The notes: a model not told the origin generated them from the sequence alone. Shown: positions 1 through 12,050, numbered from the stretch's first letter. The stretch is DNA of 64,000 bases from Saprospiraceae bacterium (GCA_016719855.1 JADJYH010000077.1:62001-126000), one strand, 5' to 3'. A program made the numbers and translations.

Positions 1-1
1 C

Positions 2-1756
<1,755 letters not shown>

Positions 1757-1762
1757 GGGGAA

Positions 1763-1872
1763 TTACGATTTTTGATTGACGATTTACGATTGGACATCTC
1801 GAACCTAGCTCATTTTGTTTACCTTCCAAGTCCAAACAATCGTAAATCGTCACTCGTAAATCGTAAATCAAA
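1763..1872. repeat. Intergenic palindromic word repeat (ATTTACGATT family)
   Basis: The gap after the ABC-F gene is made of reiterated ATTTACGATT words, first in one orientation and then in the other. ACGATTTACGATTG at 1779-1792 pairs perfectly with CAATCGTAAATCGT at 1837-1850, and two more inverted copies follow. The same word family recurs at 5447-5480 and 27195-27290. Confidence 0.75.
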
Positions 1873-1876
1873 AGCT

Positions 1877-4347
1877 ATGTTCAGACTCCCTAGCCTCCTT
1901 TGCTTTTTCTTTTGCCTTGCTTCGCAATTTCCCAACGAGACGCCGTCCCCAACTCCCCCGCCAACGGCTCCGCTTGGACCTACTTCGGGCCGTTCATGCC
2001 GCCGACACCAGACGCCGGCGCAGGTTTGGGAAGCACCGGCACAGGGGCGCAGGTTCGGGTCAAATTTTTTGACAACAAAGCCATCAACCCTGCCGAACTC
2101 TACGCCGCCACTCCCACAGGCGGCCTTTTCCGCACGGATTCTGTCATTGCCGAAGGCAACCCGCCCATCTGGAAAAACCTCACTGACAGCACCCGACTGC
2201 CTGTGCAGGGTGTCCGTGATTTCGAATTTGGGCAAACGCCCGACGTGATTTACATCGGCACTGGCATCCGCTACCCGCTCGACTTTAGCCGACTGTACAG
2301 CATTGGACTACTTAAAACCACTGACGGGGGGCGTACCTGGCAGGAGACTGGGTTGAAGTTCACGCCGCCGGGCGGCTCCGCTCACGTGGTGCAGGACATC
2401 CTCACGCATCCCGGCAGTCCCGACACGGTACACGTCGTTTGCGGCAAAGACTACTACCGCTCGGACGATGCGGGCGACCATTTTGCCTTAAAAAAAACGA
2501 ACCCGTACCCCTGTCCCGCTGGCTGGGAGGGCGCTTTCCGGGCGCTCGTGAACAAGCCCGGTAGCCCGCAAGTGTTGTACCTGACCGCCGACGCTGGGTA
2601 TTTTTTTATTTCAAAAAACAGCGGCGAAACCTGGACGGAAATCGCCGTGGACAGCACGCTCGGCGTCACGGAGCCGGTCATGCGCATTGACATTGCCACC
2701 TCGGAGCGCAACCCCGAACTCATCTACCTTGGTTGCTCCGCAAAAAGAAGCGAGTTCATCCTGCGCTCGCTCGATGGCGGGGCCACTTGGAAATTGATGT
2801 TGAAAAAGAACCTCGGCAGCAGCTACGAGAAGCACGTGCTCGCCATTTCCCCGAACAACGACAACGTGCTGTACGTGGGCGGACTCTATGTTTACGAAGT
2901 AAAAATTGACGTTGCTGGCAAAGCCACTTCGAAGCAAATCAGCACCAGCGACGTGCACCTCGACCATCGGGAACTCTGCGTGGTGAGCGACGGGCAGGGC
3001 AACGACATCATCTACTCCGCCAACGACGGGGGGCTGTACCGGGCGGTTTTTGATGGCAAAAAATGGCAGTGGCGGGACGTGTCAGGCTGGGGTTTCAACA
3101 ACATGCAGTTCTACGGCATCGCCGTGGCCGAAGACCACTCGGTGGTGGCGGGCGGCACGCAGGACCTCGGCACGATGCTCATCTTCCCCGACGGAACGGG
3201 CACAAAACCCAACCTTGGCGGCGACGGCTCTGACTGTGCCATTGACCCCTACGACCCTGCCAGCATCTTCAGCATCTCGTGGGCGCTAGGGCCGCCGACC
3301 ATTTTCCGCAGCACCGACAACGGTGAGAAATGGACCCGTTGGAACAAGGGCATCGTGAACAACGGCGACCGCTACTACCACCCCATTTTTTTCCATGAAA
3401 ACGGCTCGCTCTACATGGGTTCCACCAAGGTACACTATCTGCCGCACGGGGCGGACACCTGGCGCCAAGTGGGCGACATCAACCTGCCAACAAAAGACCC
3501 CTGGCGGGTGACGGCCATGTCGGTGACGGGCGATGACAACGTCATCTACGCCTACGGCGACCAGCTTTACCGCACCGACAATGCGCTTGCCGACTCGGCG
3601 GCAACGTGGGTTCCGCTTGGCAAAAACATGGGCGACGCCGTGGTTTTCAAGCACGGGGGTAGCAGCATCCAGGCTGTGGAGAGCGACCCCGAAGAAACCC
3701 GCAGAGTTTGGGTGAGTTTTAGGAATTATGACAAGCGGTACAAAGTCTATTTTTCCAGCGATGGCGGCGTCACTTGGGCGAACGTGAGCAAAGGGCTGCC
3801 GCGCCATCCGGTGACCGCCCTTTTGGCGCAAGCCGGTACGGACGACGTGCTGTACGCTGGCACCGACGTCGGCGTCTTCGTCAACTTCAACGCCAGCAAC
3901 CCCGACTCGGAGTGGCTGCCGTTCAACAGCGGGCTACCGGTGTGCATCGTGGCCGATTTGGAGGTGAACTACTGCTTCGGCAAACTGGTGGCCGGGACGC
4001 ACGGGCGGGGCGTATGGGAGTCGCCGCTGGCCGTGCCATCGGTGTTCGAGGCCATCGAGGTGAGCAGCGACACCAGTTGGAACTTCCGCCTGCTCCGCTC
4101 CGATGTGGTGGTGAAAAGCGGCACGACCCTGACGATGCGGGGCGAGGTGCGCATTGCCGAAGGCAAAAAAATAAAGGTGGAAAAAGAAGCGAAACTCGTG
4201 CTCGATGGGGCGCATTTGTCCGAACTTTGCGGACGGCCCTGGGGCGGCATCGAGGCGGAGGAGGGCAACCGGGGCTTTCTCGGCTTGTTTTTTGGGAAAG
4301 ACGCGGGGAGGGTGGAACTGCTGAACGGGGCGACGGTGGGGGAGTAG
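1877..4347 (+). CDS. Secreted Asp-box/BNR (sortilin-like) repeat protein, frame change in the signal peptide
   Basis: About 820 residues. Repeated Asp-box motifs of the S/T-x-D-x-G-x-x-W kind are spread through it (TTDGGRTW, SKNSGETW, RSLDGGATW, RSTDNGEKW, SSDGGVTW), which indicates a VPS10/BNR-type beta-propeller, as in secreted glycosidase-like and T9SS cargo proteins of Bacteroidota. The uninterrupted frame begins only at a TTG at 1900. The ATG at 1877 opens one frame off, and adding one T to the run at 1899-1901 joins them into a clean signal peptide (MFRLPSLLLLFLLPCFA, cleavage after ISQ). The C-terminal ~60 residues look like the start of a beta-helix (VVKSGTTLTM...GRPWGGIEA) and stop abruptly without a sorting tail, so the 3' end may be truncated. 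No catalytic role can be assigned. Confidence 0.8.
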
Positions 4348-4400
4348 TTGGCAGTTCGACAGTTGGCAGTTGGCAGTCCAGTTCGACAGTCCGAAAAGCA
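4346..4400. repeat. Short tandem intergenic repeat (AGTTGGCAGTTCGACAGT words)
   Basis: Directly after the BNR gene stop codon, AGTTGGCAGT and AGTTCGACAGT words repeat several times in one orientation over about 55 bases. This low-complexity block separates the BNR gene from the next gene. No function is visible. Confidence 0.55.
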
Positions 4401-4457
4401 TAAGAACGCTGAATTTGATGACAACCATTTTAAAAAAAATCTAAAGAAAATACGTCC

Positions 4458-5447
4458 ATGAAAACGAACCTCTTGCTCATGTTTCTGACGCTCGCCACTT
4501 GGGTGCAGGCGCAGCACTCGTACCTTTCCGACCGCCGTTTTTACACGCCTGACGAGCTGATTGGCTACGACTTCAAACCGTCGGTGAAGGAAGTCCCGAA
4601 CGAGCGGCAAGAAGAGCTGACCCCTGGGCAATACTCCTTCGGCATCACCCACACAAACCTCTACGTGAAGGGCGAGGGGCTGGAGGGCGTTTACAACATC
4701 AACAACATGCAGCCAGAGGACTACGGCTTCAAGCTGACACTGATGAATGCCCGTGATGCCCGTTTGCAGGGGCACTTGAAGGTGATTTTGAACAAGTACG
4801 GCATGGTGGAGACGCTGATTTTCAGGCGTTCGCCAAGCGACAAAGAGACCATTTTTTACCTGCCAGCCATTCCCGGCAAGCTCAAGGACGAGGAGAAGGC
4901 TTATTTCACCGACAGGGGCGAGTTGGTGTTTGAGGAGCCTGATTCTATTTGGGGCAAAAAATTTTACCCGTTTTTCCGGGTACACACGCTTGACAAAGTG
5001 CAGGAGCGCTTGCGCATGAAGGACAGCACGAGTATTAGCTTCGTGGAGGAAATCACCATTGAGGAAAAGGAGGTGAAAAAGAAGAAAAAGGACAAGGACA
5101 GCGCTGCCGCTACGGTGGATTCGCTGGCTGTTGATGCAGCGACCTTGCCAGTTGACAGCACCGCCGCTGCAAGCCCCGACAAGAAAGTAAAAATCACAAA
5201 AGAATACTTCGTGGTGGTGCGCTCCATCGTACAGTTCGAGGACGGCATGAGGGAAGACAAGAGCTGGAAGCACCAGGTGAAGCGCGTCTCCGTGAAGGAA
5301 GACGAACAGGCAGGCGCACAGGAGGAGCGCTTCCAGTGGGAGTTCGTGAATGACAAAAAGGAAAAAATCGTGCTGTACCTGAACGGCGACCACACGGTAA
5401 GCTCGATGATTATTGAGGATAAAAAATACCTGATGCGGGGATTTTAG
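4458..5447 (+). CDS. Exported protein of unknown function (329 aa)
   Basis: Not recognised. It has a clear signal peptide (MKTNLLLMFLTLATWVQA, cleavage before QHS), so it is exported. The mature protein is polar. In the middle is a lysine-rich, low-complexity stretch (EEKEVKKKKKDKDSAAA) followed by an alanine/serine-rich linker, at about residues 200-240. There are no transmembrane segments after the signal peptide and no cysteine clusters. The ATG at 4458 is preferred because it begins the signal peptide. It lies between word repeats on both sides, so it is probably transcribed alone. Confidence 0.7.
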   Translation: MKTNLLLMFLTLATWVQAQHSYLSDRRFYTPDELIGYDFKPSVKEVPNERQEELTPGQYSFGITHTNLYVKGEGLEGVYNINNMQPEDYGFKLTLMNARDARLQGHLKVILNKYGMVETLIFRRSPSDKETIFYLPAIPGKLKDEEKAYFTDRGELVFEEPDSIWGKKFYPFFRVHTLDKVQERLRMKDSTSISFVEEITIEEKEVKKKKKDKDSAAATVDSLAVDAATLPVDSTAAASPDKKVKITKEYFVVVRSIVQFEDGMREDKSWKHQVKRVSVKEDEQAGAQEERFQWEFVNDKKEKIVLYLNGDHTVSSMIIEDKKYLMRGF

Positions 5448-5485
5448 CGATTTACGATTGGGCGATTTACGACTTACGATTGGGT
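5447..5485. repeat. ATTTACGATT word repeat
   Basis: Starting at the stop codon of the preceding gene, GCGATTTACGATTGG is followed by further GATTTACGACTTACGATTGG words. It is the same word family as 1763-1872 and 27195-27290, here in one orientation only. Confidence 0.6.
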
Positions 5486-5495
5486 GCCGACGCAG

Positions 5496-5528
5496 TTTGG
5501 ATATTAGTAGTCAAAGCATGTAGCTTTG
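5496..5528 (+). promoter_or_regulatory. Bacteroidota-type promoter for metF
   Basis: TTTG at 5496-5499 and TAGCTTTG at 5521-5528 match the Bacteroidota -33 (TTTG) and -7 (TAnnTTTG) elements with a 21-base spacer. The metF ATG lies about 45 bases downstream. Confidence 0.5.
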
Positions 5529-5573
5529 TCGCCCCAACAATTCAACAATACCAGCAATTCAGCAATAGAATCC

Positions 5574-6479
5574 ATGAAAGTAACCGAATACTTCGAGAAC
5601 GCCAAAGGCCAAACACTCGTCTCGTTTGAGGTGCTGCCTCCATTGAAGGGGGGCAGCATGAAGGCCATTTTCGATACGCTGGATCCGCTGATGGAGTTCA
5701 AGCCGCCGTTCATTGACGTGACCTACCACCGGGAGGACTTCGTGTACAAGAAAATGCCCAGCGGGTACTACGAAAAAATCGCCATCCGCAAGCGGCCCGG
5801 CACGGTCGGCATCTGTGCCGCCATCATGCACCGCTACGGGGTGGACGCCGTGCCGCACCTCATCTGCGGCGGCTTCACGAAGGAGGAGACGGAGAACGCC
5901 CTCATTGACCTCAACTTCCTCAACATCAACAACGTGCTGGCGCTGCGGGGCGATGCTGCTAGTTTCGACGGGCGGTTCGTGCCAGACCCAAACGGCCACG
6001 AGTACGCCCTCGACCTCGTCAAGCAGATTGACGGGATGAACCGGGGCCAGTACCTCGACGACAATATCAAGGATGGCCTGAAAACGGAGTTCTGCATCGG
6101 CGTGGCGGGCTACCCAGAGAAGCATTTCGAGTCGCCGAACATCGCCAACGACCTAGCTTTTACGAAGGAAAAAGTGGACGCCGGCGCCAATTACATCGTG
6201 ACGCAGATGTTTTTTGACAACCGCCACTACTTTAGCTACGTGGAGGAGTGCCGCAAGGCGGGCATCAACGTGCCCATCGTGCCGGGCCTGAAACCACTGA
6301 CCAAAATCCACCAACTAAGCTCCATCCCCCGCCATTTCTACATTGACCTACCCGACGACCTGGTGCGTGAGGTGCAAAAGGCAAGCAACGCGAAGGCTCG
6401 TCAGGAAGTAGGCGTGGAGTGGCTCATCGCCCAATCCATGCTTTTGACCGAAAATCCTTCCCTTTCACGGCTCGTCTGA
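5574..6479 (+). CDS. metF: 5,10-methylenetetrahydrofolate reductase
   Basis: 301 residues, the usual size of the bacterial FAD-only MTHFR. It reduces 5,10-methylene-THF to 5-methyl-THF for methionine synthesis in the cytoplasm. Family signatures in order: FEVLPP near the N-terminus (N-terminal strand with catalytic Glu), DVTYHRED, GICAAIMHRYGVDAVPHL, NINNVLALRGD (FAD-binding region), and YIVTQMFFDN and VPGLKPLT in the C-terminal barrel. An in-frame TTG lies 16 codons upstream, but those codons (QQFNNTSNSAIES) come from the CAACAATTCAACAAT intergenic words, so the ATG at 5574 is preferred. The gene is alone, with a good promoter just upstream. Confidence 0.93.
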   Translation: MKVTEYFENAKGQTLVSFEVLPPLKGGSMKAIFDTLDPLMEFKPPFIDVTYHREDFVYKKMPSGYYEKIAIRKRPGTVGICAAIMHRYGVDAVPHLICGGFTKEETENALIDLNFLNINNVLALRGDAASFDGRFVPDPNGHEYALDLVKQIDGMNRGQYLDDNIKDGLKTEFCIGVAGYPEKHFESPNIANDLAFTKEKVDAGANYIVTQMFFDNRHYFSYVEECRKAGINVPIVPGLKPLTKIHQLSSIPRHFYIDLPDDLVREVQKASNAKARQEVGVEWLIAQSMLLTENPSLSRLV

Positions 6480-6651
6480 AAATCTCATTCGCTAATAACA
6501 AGTTTGGCAATTAAGGAAATCTCCCCCGACGGCAATCCCACCAGCCGATTTTGAGCTTGCATTTTGACCAATTTTGACAATAGTTTTTTGGCTGTATGCA
6601 TTTGATGCGGCACGAAGACAAAGACAATTATTTACCAAAACTGTAAACATT

Positions 6652-9600
6652 ATGAACCCAGCTAGACTGCTGTACGGCCTTGGCCTGTCGGCTATTTTAT
6701 CCCTGTTTATCCAACAGAAAACAATGGCATGTGGGTACTCCTACGTGTCGGATTGCGCCACCACAATGGACATTGAGGTGAACGGCGTCACCTCCACCTT
6801 CCAGGTTTCCAGTTGCCCTTACCTTACAGTTTTCCCAGGCCACAACTTCGGCTCGCCCACGAGTTTCAACATCACCAAGGCAAAATCAACTACCTGGGAA
6901 AGTTGCAACAACAACGTGATGAACGCCCGGTTGTACTACCGCATTTACCCCCAAACAAGCACCCCTGGAGCGTTCACGCTGTTTGTGCTGCCGCAATTGA
7001 CCACCGTCACCAACGGCCCGTACCGCACCGAGACCAGGGAGGGCAACCCCAACCTGAACGTGCTAGCTGGGCTGAACCCTGGCAGCTATTTCATCGAAAT
7101 CTATTTCGAATCGGATGTGGATTTCAACAACGACAACGTGCCAAACACCCAAATCCGCAAGGACAACAACGGGGCATACTACAAAGCCAGCTTCGTCATT
7201 CCGACCGGGCAGGGCGGTTCGCTGAACGTGCAGCTTGTCAACAAAACCAACGTGACCTGCAACGGCAGCACCAACGGCAGTGCCACTGTCAGCGTGGCCA
7301 ACGGCACGGCGCCGTACACCTACGCATGGTCGAACGGGGCGACCGGGGCCAGCCTCAACAACGTTGCCGCAGGCAACTACACCGTCACCGCCACGGATGC
7401 CGATGGCAACACGGGCACGCTCATCGTCAACATCGGCCAGCCCGCTCCACTCAATGCCAACGTGACTGGGGTGGACGAAACCTCCGCTCCCGCCAACAAT
7501 GGCAGCGCCACCTCGGCACCCACTGGAGGCACAGCGCCCTACACCTTCCTCTGGAGCACTGGGGCCACCACGGCCACCATCAACAACCTCAACAGCGGCA
7601 CCTACTCCGTTACCGTCACCGATGCGAACGGCTGCACAAAAACGGGTAGTGTGGTCATCAGCGTCTCTGGCGCAAACCCCACCAACTACTGCGCCTCCAG
7701 CGGCACACCTTGGGTGGACTGGATTACTCGGGTAAAATTGAATACCATTGATAACACCTCCGGCAAGGCGCTCTATACTTTTTACAGCAATGTCAGCACC
7801 GATTTGAACACCGGCACCAGCTACACCATCACCCTCGAAAACGGTTTCAGTTGGCAGACTTTCGACGAATATTGGAAAGTTTGGATTGACTACAACCGCA
7901 ACGGCACGTTTGAAGACCCTGCCGAGGTGGCCTATTCGGGTATCCTCAACGCTCCACCACTTGGGTCACCGGGCGGCTCGAAAACCGGCACGGTCATCGT
8001 GCCTGCGACTGCCGACCTGGGCATCACCCGCATGCGGGTTTCGTTGAAAAGGGGCGCTTACGCAACCCCCTGCGAGACCATCCCAAATGGGGAGGTGGAG
8101 GACTACGTCATCAACCTTGTGAGCGACGGCCCTGTGCCGTGCAGCATCGAAGCCACTACCTCCAACATAACCTGCAACGACAACGGCACGAACACCATCC
8201 CCGGTGACGACACCTTCACTTTCAGTCTGACCGTCAACGGCAATGGAACCGGGGCTTCGTGGTCAACCACCATCGGCGGGCAAAACTACACGGGCACTTA
8301 CGGCACGCCCAAGACCATCGGCCAGCTTCCCATCAGTAACGGCGTGGTCAATTTCACCGTAACCGACTCAGAAACAGGCGCTTGTACTGCCACGGGCAGC
8401 GTGACGCCCCCAGCACCATGCTCCAGTTCAAACCCCTGCTCCATCAATGCCACCACGACCACGCCGATTTGCAACAACAACGGCACCCCGACCAACCCGG
8501 CTGACGATACCTACACTTTCAACATGACCGTGACGGGCATCAACGTCGGTTCTGGCTGGACAGCAGTAATTTTTGGCGCTCCGCAAATTGGCACTTACAA
8601 TGTGGCAACCTTGATGGGGCCATATCCCATCAGTAGCGGTGTGCTAAACTTTACTATCCAGGATTCCAACAGCCCGACCTGCACCAAGGCCATGAGCATC
8701 ACCCCGCCAAATGCTTGCAGCAACGGCAGCGGAGGCCCCAGCTATTGTGCTTCTTCCAGTGCCTTTCCTTGGCACGACTGGGTTGCAGGTGTACAGTTTG
8801 GCACCATCAACAACCCATCAAGCAAGACGGCATACAGCGATTTCACCAGCCTTTCGGCAAATGTGTCGGCTGGCCAGAGCTATCCAATTACCGTGACAGC
8901 AGGTTTTAGCTGGTACACCTATGAAGAATACTGGAAGGTTTGGATTGATTACAACCACGACGGCACTTTCCAAGAGCCAGGCGAGGTCGCATTTGCGCAA
9001 GCAGTATCCGCTCCTCCAAACGGTACGAACACGTTTGACGTGCTGGGCAATATTGCAATCCCGACATCGGCGCTCACCGGCCCAACCCGAATGAGGGTAA
9101 CGATGAAACGTGGCACTGCCGCCCCGACACCCTGTGAAACCGTTGACAACGGCGAGGTGGAGGACTACACCGTGAACATTGGCTCAAACGCTGGTGGCGG
9201 CACAGGTGGCCGCCAAGCAGCCATCATGCTCGATGCCCAACCCGGTGTGGAGGACGTAACACTTTACGGCGTACTTGAAATTCCTGCCGACGCTGCATTT
9301 TGGACTTTGGAAAAATCTACGGATGGGCAAACGTTCCAGACGCTCCAATCCGGCAATGCCGATGCCGAAATTGATGACCATGTTTTTATAAAGACCATTG
9401 ACAATCAACCAATTGACGGTGAAAATCACTACCGTTTAACGCTGTTCGACCGGGAAGGCAAAGTGCTCTCCGAAGCACCTGCCGTGGTTGATTTTGAGCA
9501 TCTGGCCATTTTTAGCGTGTTCCCCAACCCGGCAAGCGGTAATTTTTCCATAGAAATGTCAAAGTTGCAAGGCAACCAGGTGAAGGTGGAAGTATTCAAC

Positions 9601-9756
9601 AGCATCGGCCACCTCGTTTATCGGGAGAACATCTCGGAAGTGACCCAGGCCATCCACCAAATCCATGTTGAGGGCTGGCACGACGGCATGTACTTCATAC
9701 ACGTCACACCAGAAGGAAGGCGGTCGTTTGCGAAGAAGCTGATGATTGCTCGATGA
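6652..9756 (+). CDS. T9SS-sorted surface protein with SprB-like and GEVED repeats
   Basis: 1034 residues, secreted. It has an N-terminal signal peptide (RLLYGLGLSAILSLFIQ). Next is a cysteine-containing N-terminal domain, then two SprB/PKD-like repeats at about residues 200-337 (motifs APYTYAWSNGAT and APYTFLWSTGAT). Two GEVED domains follow (about 345-492 and 697-842), each with EYWKVWIDYN and GEVEDY motifs. Between them are two homologous ~95-residue modules starting CSIEATTSN and CSINATTTT. The last ~80 residues are a type-A T9SS sorting domain (VFPNPASGNFSIE...GMYFIHV...KLMIAR). Family knowledge: such proteins cross the outer membrane through the Por secretion system and are anchored or released there. 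The start at 6652 gives the signal peptide; an in-frame start at 6574 would precede it. Confidence 0.88.
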   Translation: MNPARLLYGLGLSAILSLFIQQKTMACGYSYVSDCATTMDIEVNGVTSTFQVSSCPYLTVFPGHNFGSPTSFNITKAKSTTWESCNNNVMNARLYYRIYPQTSTPGAFTLFVLPQLTTVTNGPYRTETREGNPNLNVLAGLNPGSYFIEIYFESDVDFNNDNVPNTQIRKDNNGAYYKASFVIPTGQGGSLNVQLVNKTNVTCNGSTNGSATVSVANGTAPYTYAWSNGATGASLNNVAAGNYTVTATDADGNTGTLIVNIGQPAPLNANVTGVDETSAPANNGSATSAPTGGTAPYTFLWSTGATTATINNLNSGTYSVTVTDANGCTKTGSVVISVSGANPTNYCASSGTPWVDWITRVKLNTIDNTSGKALYTFYSNVSTDLNTGTSYTITLENGFSWQTFDEYWKVWIDYNRNGTFEDPAEVAYSGILNAPPLGSPGGSKTGTVIVPATADLGITRMRVSLKRGAYATPCETIPNGEVEDYVINLVSDGPVPCSIEATTSNITCNDNGTNTIPGDDTFTFSLTVNGNGTGASWSTTIGGQNYTGTYGTPKTIGQLPISNGVVNFTVTDSETGACTATGSVTPPAPCSSSNPCSINATTTTPICNNNGTPTNPADDTYTFNMTVTGINVGSGWTAVIFGAPQIGTYNVATLMGPYPISSGVLNFTIQDSNSPTCTKAMSITPPNACSNGSGGPSYCASSSAFPWHDWVAGVQFGTINNPSSKTAYSDFTSLSANVSAGQSYPITVTAGFSWYTYEEYWKVWIDYNHDGTFQEPGEVAFAQAVSAPPNGTNTFDVLGNIAIPTSALTGPTRMRVTMKRGTAAPTPCETVDNGEVEDYTVNIGSNAGGGTGGRQAAIMLDAQPGVEDVTLYGVLEIPADAAFWTLEKSTDGQTFQTLQSGNADAEIDDHVFIKTIDNQPIDGENHYRLTLFDREGKVLSEAPAVVDFEHLAIFSVFPNPASGNFSIEMSKLQGNQVKVEVFNSIGHLVYRENISEVTQAIHQIHVEGWHDGMYFIHVTPEGRRSFAKKLMIAR

Positions 9757-9779
9757 TTGCTTGAGGAGGTTTTGAAATA

Positions 9780-9828
9780 AAGAAGGGTTTGTGTCGTCTT
9801 GGAACAACACAAACCCTTCTTTTTTTTC
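9780..9828. terminator. Bidirectional rho-independent terminator
   Basis: AAGAAGGGTTTGTGT (9780-9794) pairs perfectly with ACACAAACCCTTCTT (9807-9821), a 15-bp stem with a 12-base loop, followed by a T-run. It lies between the convergent GEVED gene and the thioredoxin-like gene and can serve both. Confidence 0.9.
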
Positions 9829-9846
9829 GGATGACACCAAAAATCG

Positions 9847-11330
9847 CTAGCGTTTCGCTTTGTCCCGCTCTATCATCGTCATTATCTGGTCAACCTGAAG
9901 GTTCTTTGCAATGATAGTGCGCTCCGAGTTCAGGAGGTAGATTTCCGGTGTGTTGTCCACGTAGTATTTGCCGTAAATGGACTTGTTGGTTGGGTCAAAC
10001 ACATTCGTCCAAGGCATTCCGTATTTTTTCATTGCTGCCCGCCATTTGGCGTCTTCGGTATTCACGGCAATGCCATACACGTCAAATCCTTTGTCCTTCA
10101 TCTGGTTATAAAGCTGAACGAGCTTTGGCGTCTGCTCTTCGCAATGCTCGCAGTCTGGGTTCCACATGTACACCACGACGTAGGGGGCTTTTTTATCATA
10201 AAGAGAGATAGGTTTGCCATCCAGGCCTAGCACGTTTACTTCTGGAGCCTTTTTTCCCACCAAGCTCGCCGACATCTCATAAGCCCGCTGCTGCAATGCG
10301 AACACCTCCGAGGAGTCAGACCACACCGCTTTTCGTAGGTGAAATAACGTTCGATCATGTTGACGAACACCGCTTGGGGATCCATGAGCGTCGTTTCCTT
10401 TGGATCGTAGTGCAGCACAATCCAATTGGCAAAGTATTTCAAAAACTCCGGTTTGTCCGTTACCCTGTCTACCAGTGAGATTGAATATTTCACGATGGAA
10501 TCCTGGTGCTGTGGGGTCAGTTCGGTGATGTAGCGGTTGAGCATTTTTGAAATCACGGGCGTGTAGAGGAGGCGTTCGTCGTTGAAGTCGGCACCGTTCC
10601 AAAAGCGGGTTCGGTAGTAGTAGGTGTAGCGAGCGGTATCCATGGAGCCGTCCGGTTTGTAGCAATCCCGGAGGTCGGGGTTCTGGCCTGCACGTTTGAA
10701 TGAGGTGAAGATAGAGGTTGGATTGTCCTTGAAAACCTTGTCCAGATAAGCCTTTCGGTCGTCAATCAACTTGTCCTGTTCGGCTTTCACTTGCAAAAAA
10801 GTGGGGTCGCCAGGCTTCAATCCAGCCATTTTTTGGGCATTGGCTTGAAACAATGTACGCTGGCCGTCTTCAAACTTCAAGGCATCGTACATGATTTGGT
10901 TGTCCACGCTGCCCTCCACCTTCATGTCGCCCACGAGGTTGCCAGCGGTGGTGGTCATTGTAAAAGTCTGGTCGAGGTCAACCAGCATTTGCAGGTTGGT
11001 ATTGTTGGGTAGCACAAGGTAAAGCATGCCAGGGAAGTAAGGCTCTTGCCGTTTAAACACAATCTGTCCAGTCGGGCTGATTAGTGCCGAGTCGGCCCGG
11101 TAGTTATTGTCCTCAAAGGTGCCTACAAGGCTTGCGATTCCTCCACCTGATAACCCTTGAATCTGGATGACGATATTGGGAGATTCCGCCTGTTCCTTTC
11201 GTTTTTTGTTGTCCAAATAAGTGGTGCTGTATTGTGGTTGCCCCTGCTCAGGGGCTTGGCTTGGCTGCGGTTCGTTGGAGCCGCAGGCGGCAAAGAAAAT
11301 TGCGAAAGCAAAGAGTAAAACCAGTCTCAT
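9847..11330 (-). CDS. Thioredoxin-like lipoprotein, DUF4369-DUF5106-TlpA architecture (one frame change)
   Basis: About 494 residues once joined. It has a lipoprotein signal peptide ending in FAAC (lipobox Cys), so it is anchored in the periplasmic face of a membrane. The N-terminal DUF4369-like domain (about residues 50-150) is followed by a DUF5106-like region. The C-terminal thioredoxin/AhpC-TSA fold has the redox motif NPDCEHCEEQTPKL. It probably acts as a periplasmic thiol-disulfide oxidoreductase (TlpA/ResA-like). The frame changes at the run at 10330-10333: one missing A in the coding strand after YFTYEK restores continuity into AVWSDSSEV. Both parts read as normal protein, so a sequencing indel is likely. 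The domain names are from memory of the architecture. Confidence 0.82.
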
Positions 11331-11340
11331 GTTAAGAATT

Positions 11341-11665
11341 TTAAGCGCAAAAATAAGGGATTAGTAAGTTCTGAAATGAGCAGCCACAGGCTGTTAGGTA
11401 GTTATTAACGTCAATCAGAAAAAAATGTTAGGCAGGCATATTTGTTTTTTGAAAAAAGCAAGTTGGTAAAATATTGAAAAATTTTATCAAAAAGGCGATT
11501 CATTATGATATTAAATCAATACTTTTGCAACATCAATACGAAATTGATTAACTATCAAATATAAATCACGGATTAGAAGCATTTAAAACACGCCGGAGCC
11601 TTTAACTTACTGATTCTACTGTTTCGTGGCTCGGTTCTGGGTCACGAACTTTTTTTTCTGAGAAA
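11341..11665. promoter_or_regulatory. AT-rich intergenic region between divergent genes, with a promoter for the small RHH gene
   Basis: There is no gene in this ~325-base AT-rich stretch between the divergent thioredoxin-like and ribbon-helix-helix genes. TACTTTTG at 11520-11527 fits the -7 element TAnnTTTG on the plus strand; no convincing -33 element precedes it. It would leave a leader of about 130 bases before the ATG at 11666. Confidence 0.4.
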
Positions 11666-11848
11666 ATGGCAAAGAAGAAATTCGTTCTGCGAATTGAGGA
11701 GGACCTCTACACTGCCGTGGAGAAATGGGCTGCCGACGAGTTCCGCAGCGTGAACGGGCATTTGGAGTGGCTCGTGTTTAAGATGCTCAAGGAAGCGGGC
11801 AGGCTAAAAAAAGGACAAGATGAGCGCCCACCCCAGCCAGAAGAATGA
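11666..11848 (+). CDS. Small Arc-type ribbon-helix-helix protein
   Basis: 60 residues. The N-terminal strand KKKFVLRIEEDLYTAVEKWAA and the following helix with a NGHLEWLVFKMLKEAG second helix fit the Arc/MetJ ribbon-helix-helix fold. In this fold the beta-strand contacts DNA and the protein binds as a dimer. The C-terminus is a short charged tail (KKGQDERPPQPEE). It stands alone just upstream of a tRNA gene, with no toxin partner next to it, so a solitary regulator or nucleoid-type protein is more likely than an antitoxin. The target is unknown. Confidence 0.7.
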   Translation: MAKKKFVLRIEEDLYTAVEKWAADEFRSVNGHLEWLVFKMLKEAGRLKKGQDERPPQPEE

Positions 11849-11868
11849 GGATTTTTTGGACAAAGGTT

Positions 11869-11896
11869 TTTGTTTTCCCAAAATGGCGTATTTTTG
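11869..11896 (+). promoter_or_regulatory. Promoter of tRNA-Ala
   Basis: TTTG at 11869-11872 and TATTTTTG at 11889-11896 match the Bacteroidota -33/-7 elements with a 16-base spacer, about 40 bases before the mature tRNA. Confidence 0.6.
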
Positions 11897-11934
11897 CACC
11901 CGCAAACGACAAATGGTTTTTTGCAAAGTTAAAA

Positions 11935-12010
<76 letters not shown>

Positions 12011-12017
12011 CTCTTCT

Positions 12018-12050
12018 CAAGACCTCGGCATTTGCTGGGGTCTTGGTATT
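12018..12050 (+). terminator. Probable terminator after tRNA-Ala
   Basis: CAAGACC (12018-12024) pairs with GGTCTTG (12039-12045) around a 14-base loop just downstream of the tRNA. The T-tract afterwards is weak, so this may instead be a processing hairpin. Confidence 0.5.

Noticed and set aside
1877..1902. Programmed translational frameshift in the BNR signal peptide
   Set aside because: No slippery heptamer or downstream pseudoknot is evident, and the same kind of one-base change occurs in many unrelated genes here.
3969..5393. Long minus-strand open frame (474 aa) opposite the BNR and unknown exported genes
   Set aside because: It spans two plus-strand genes and the gap between them, has low-complexity His/Val/Leu-rich translation and no start or domain. 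It is a shadow of GC-rich codon usage.
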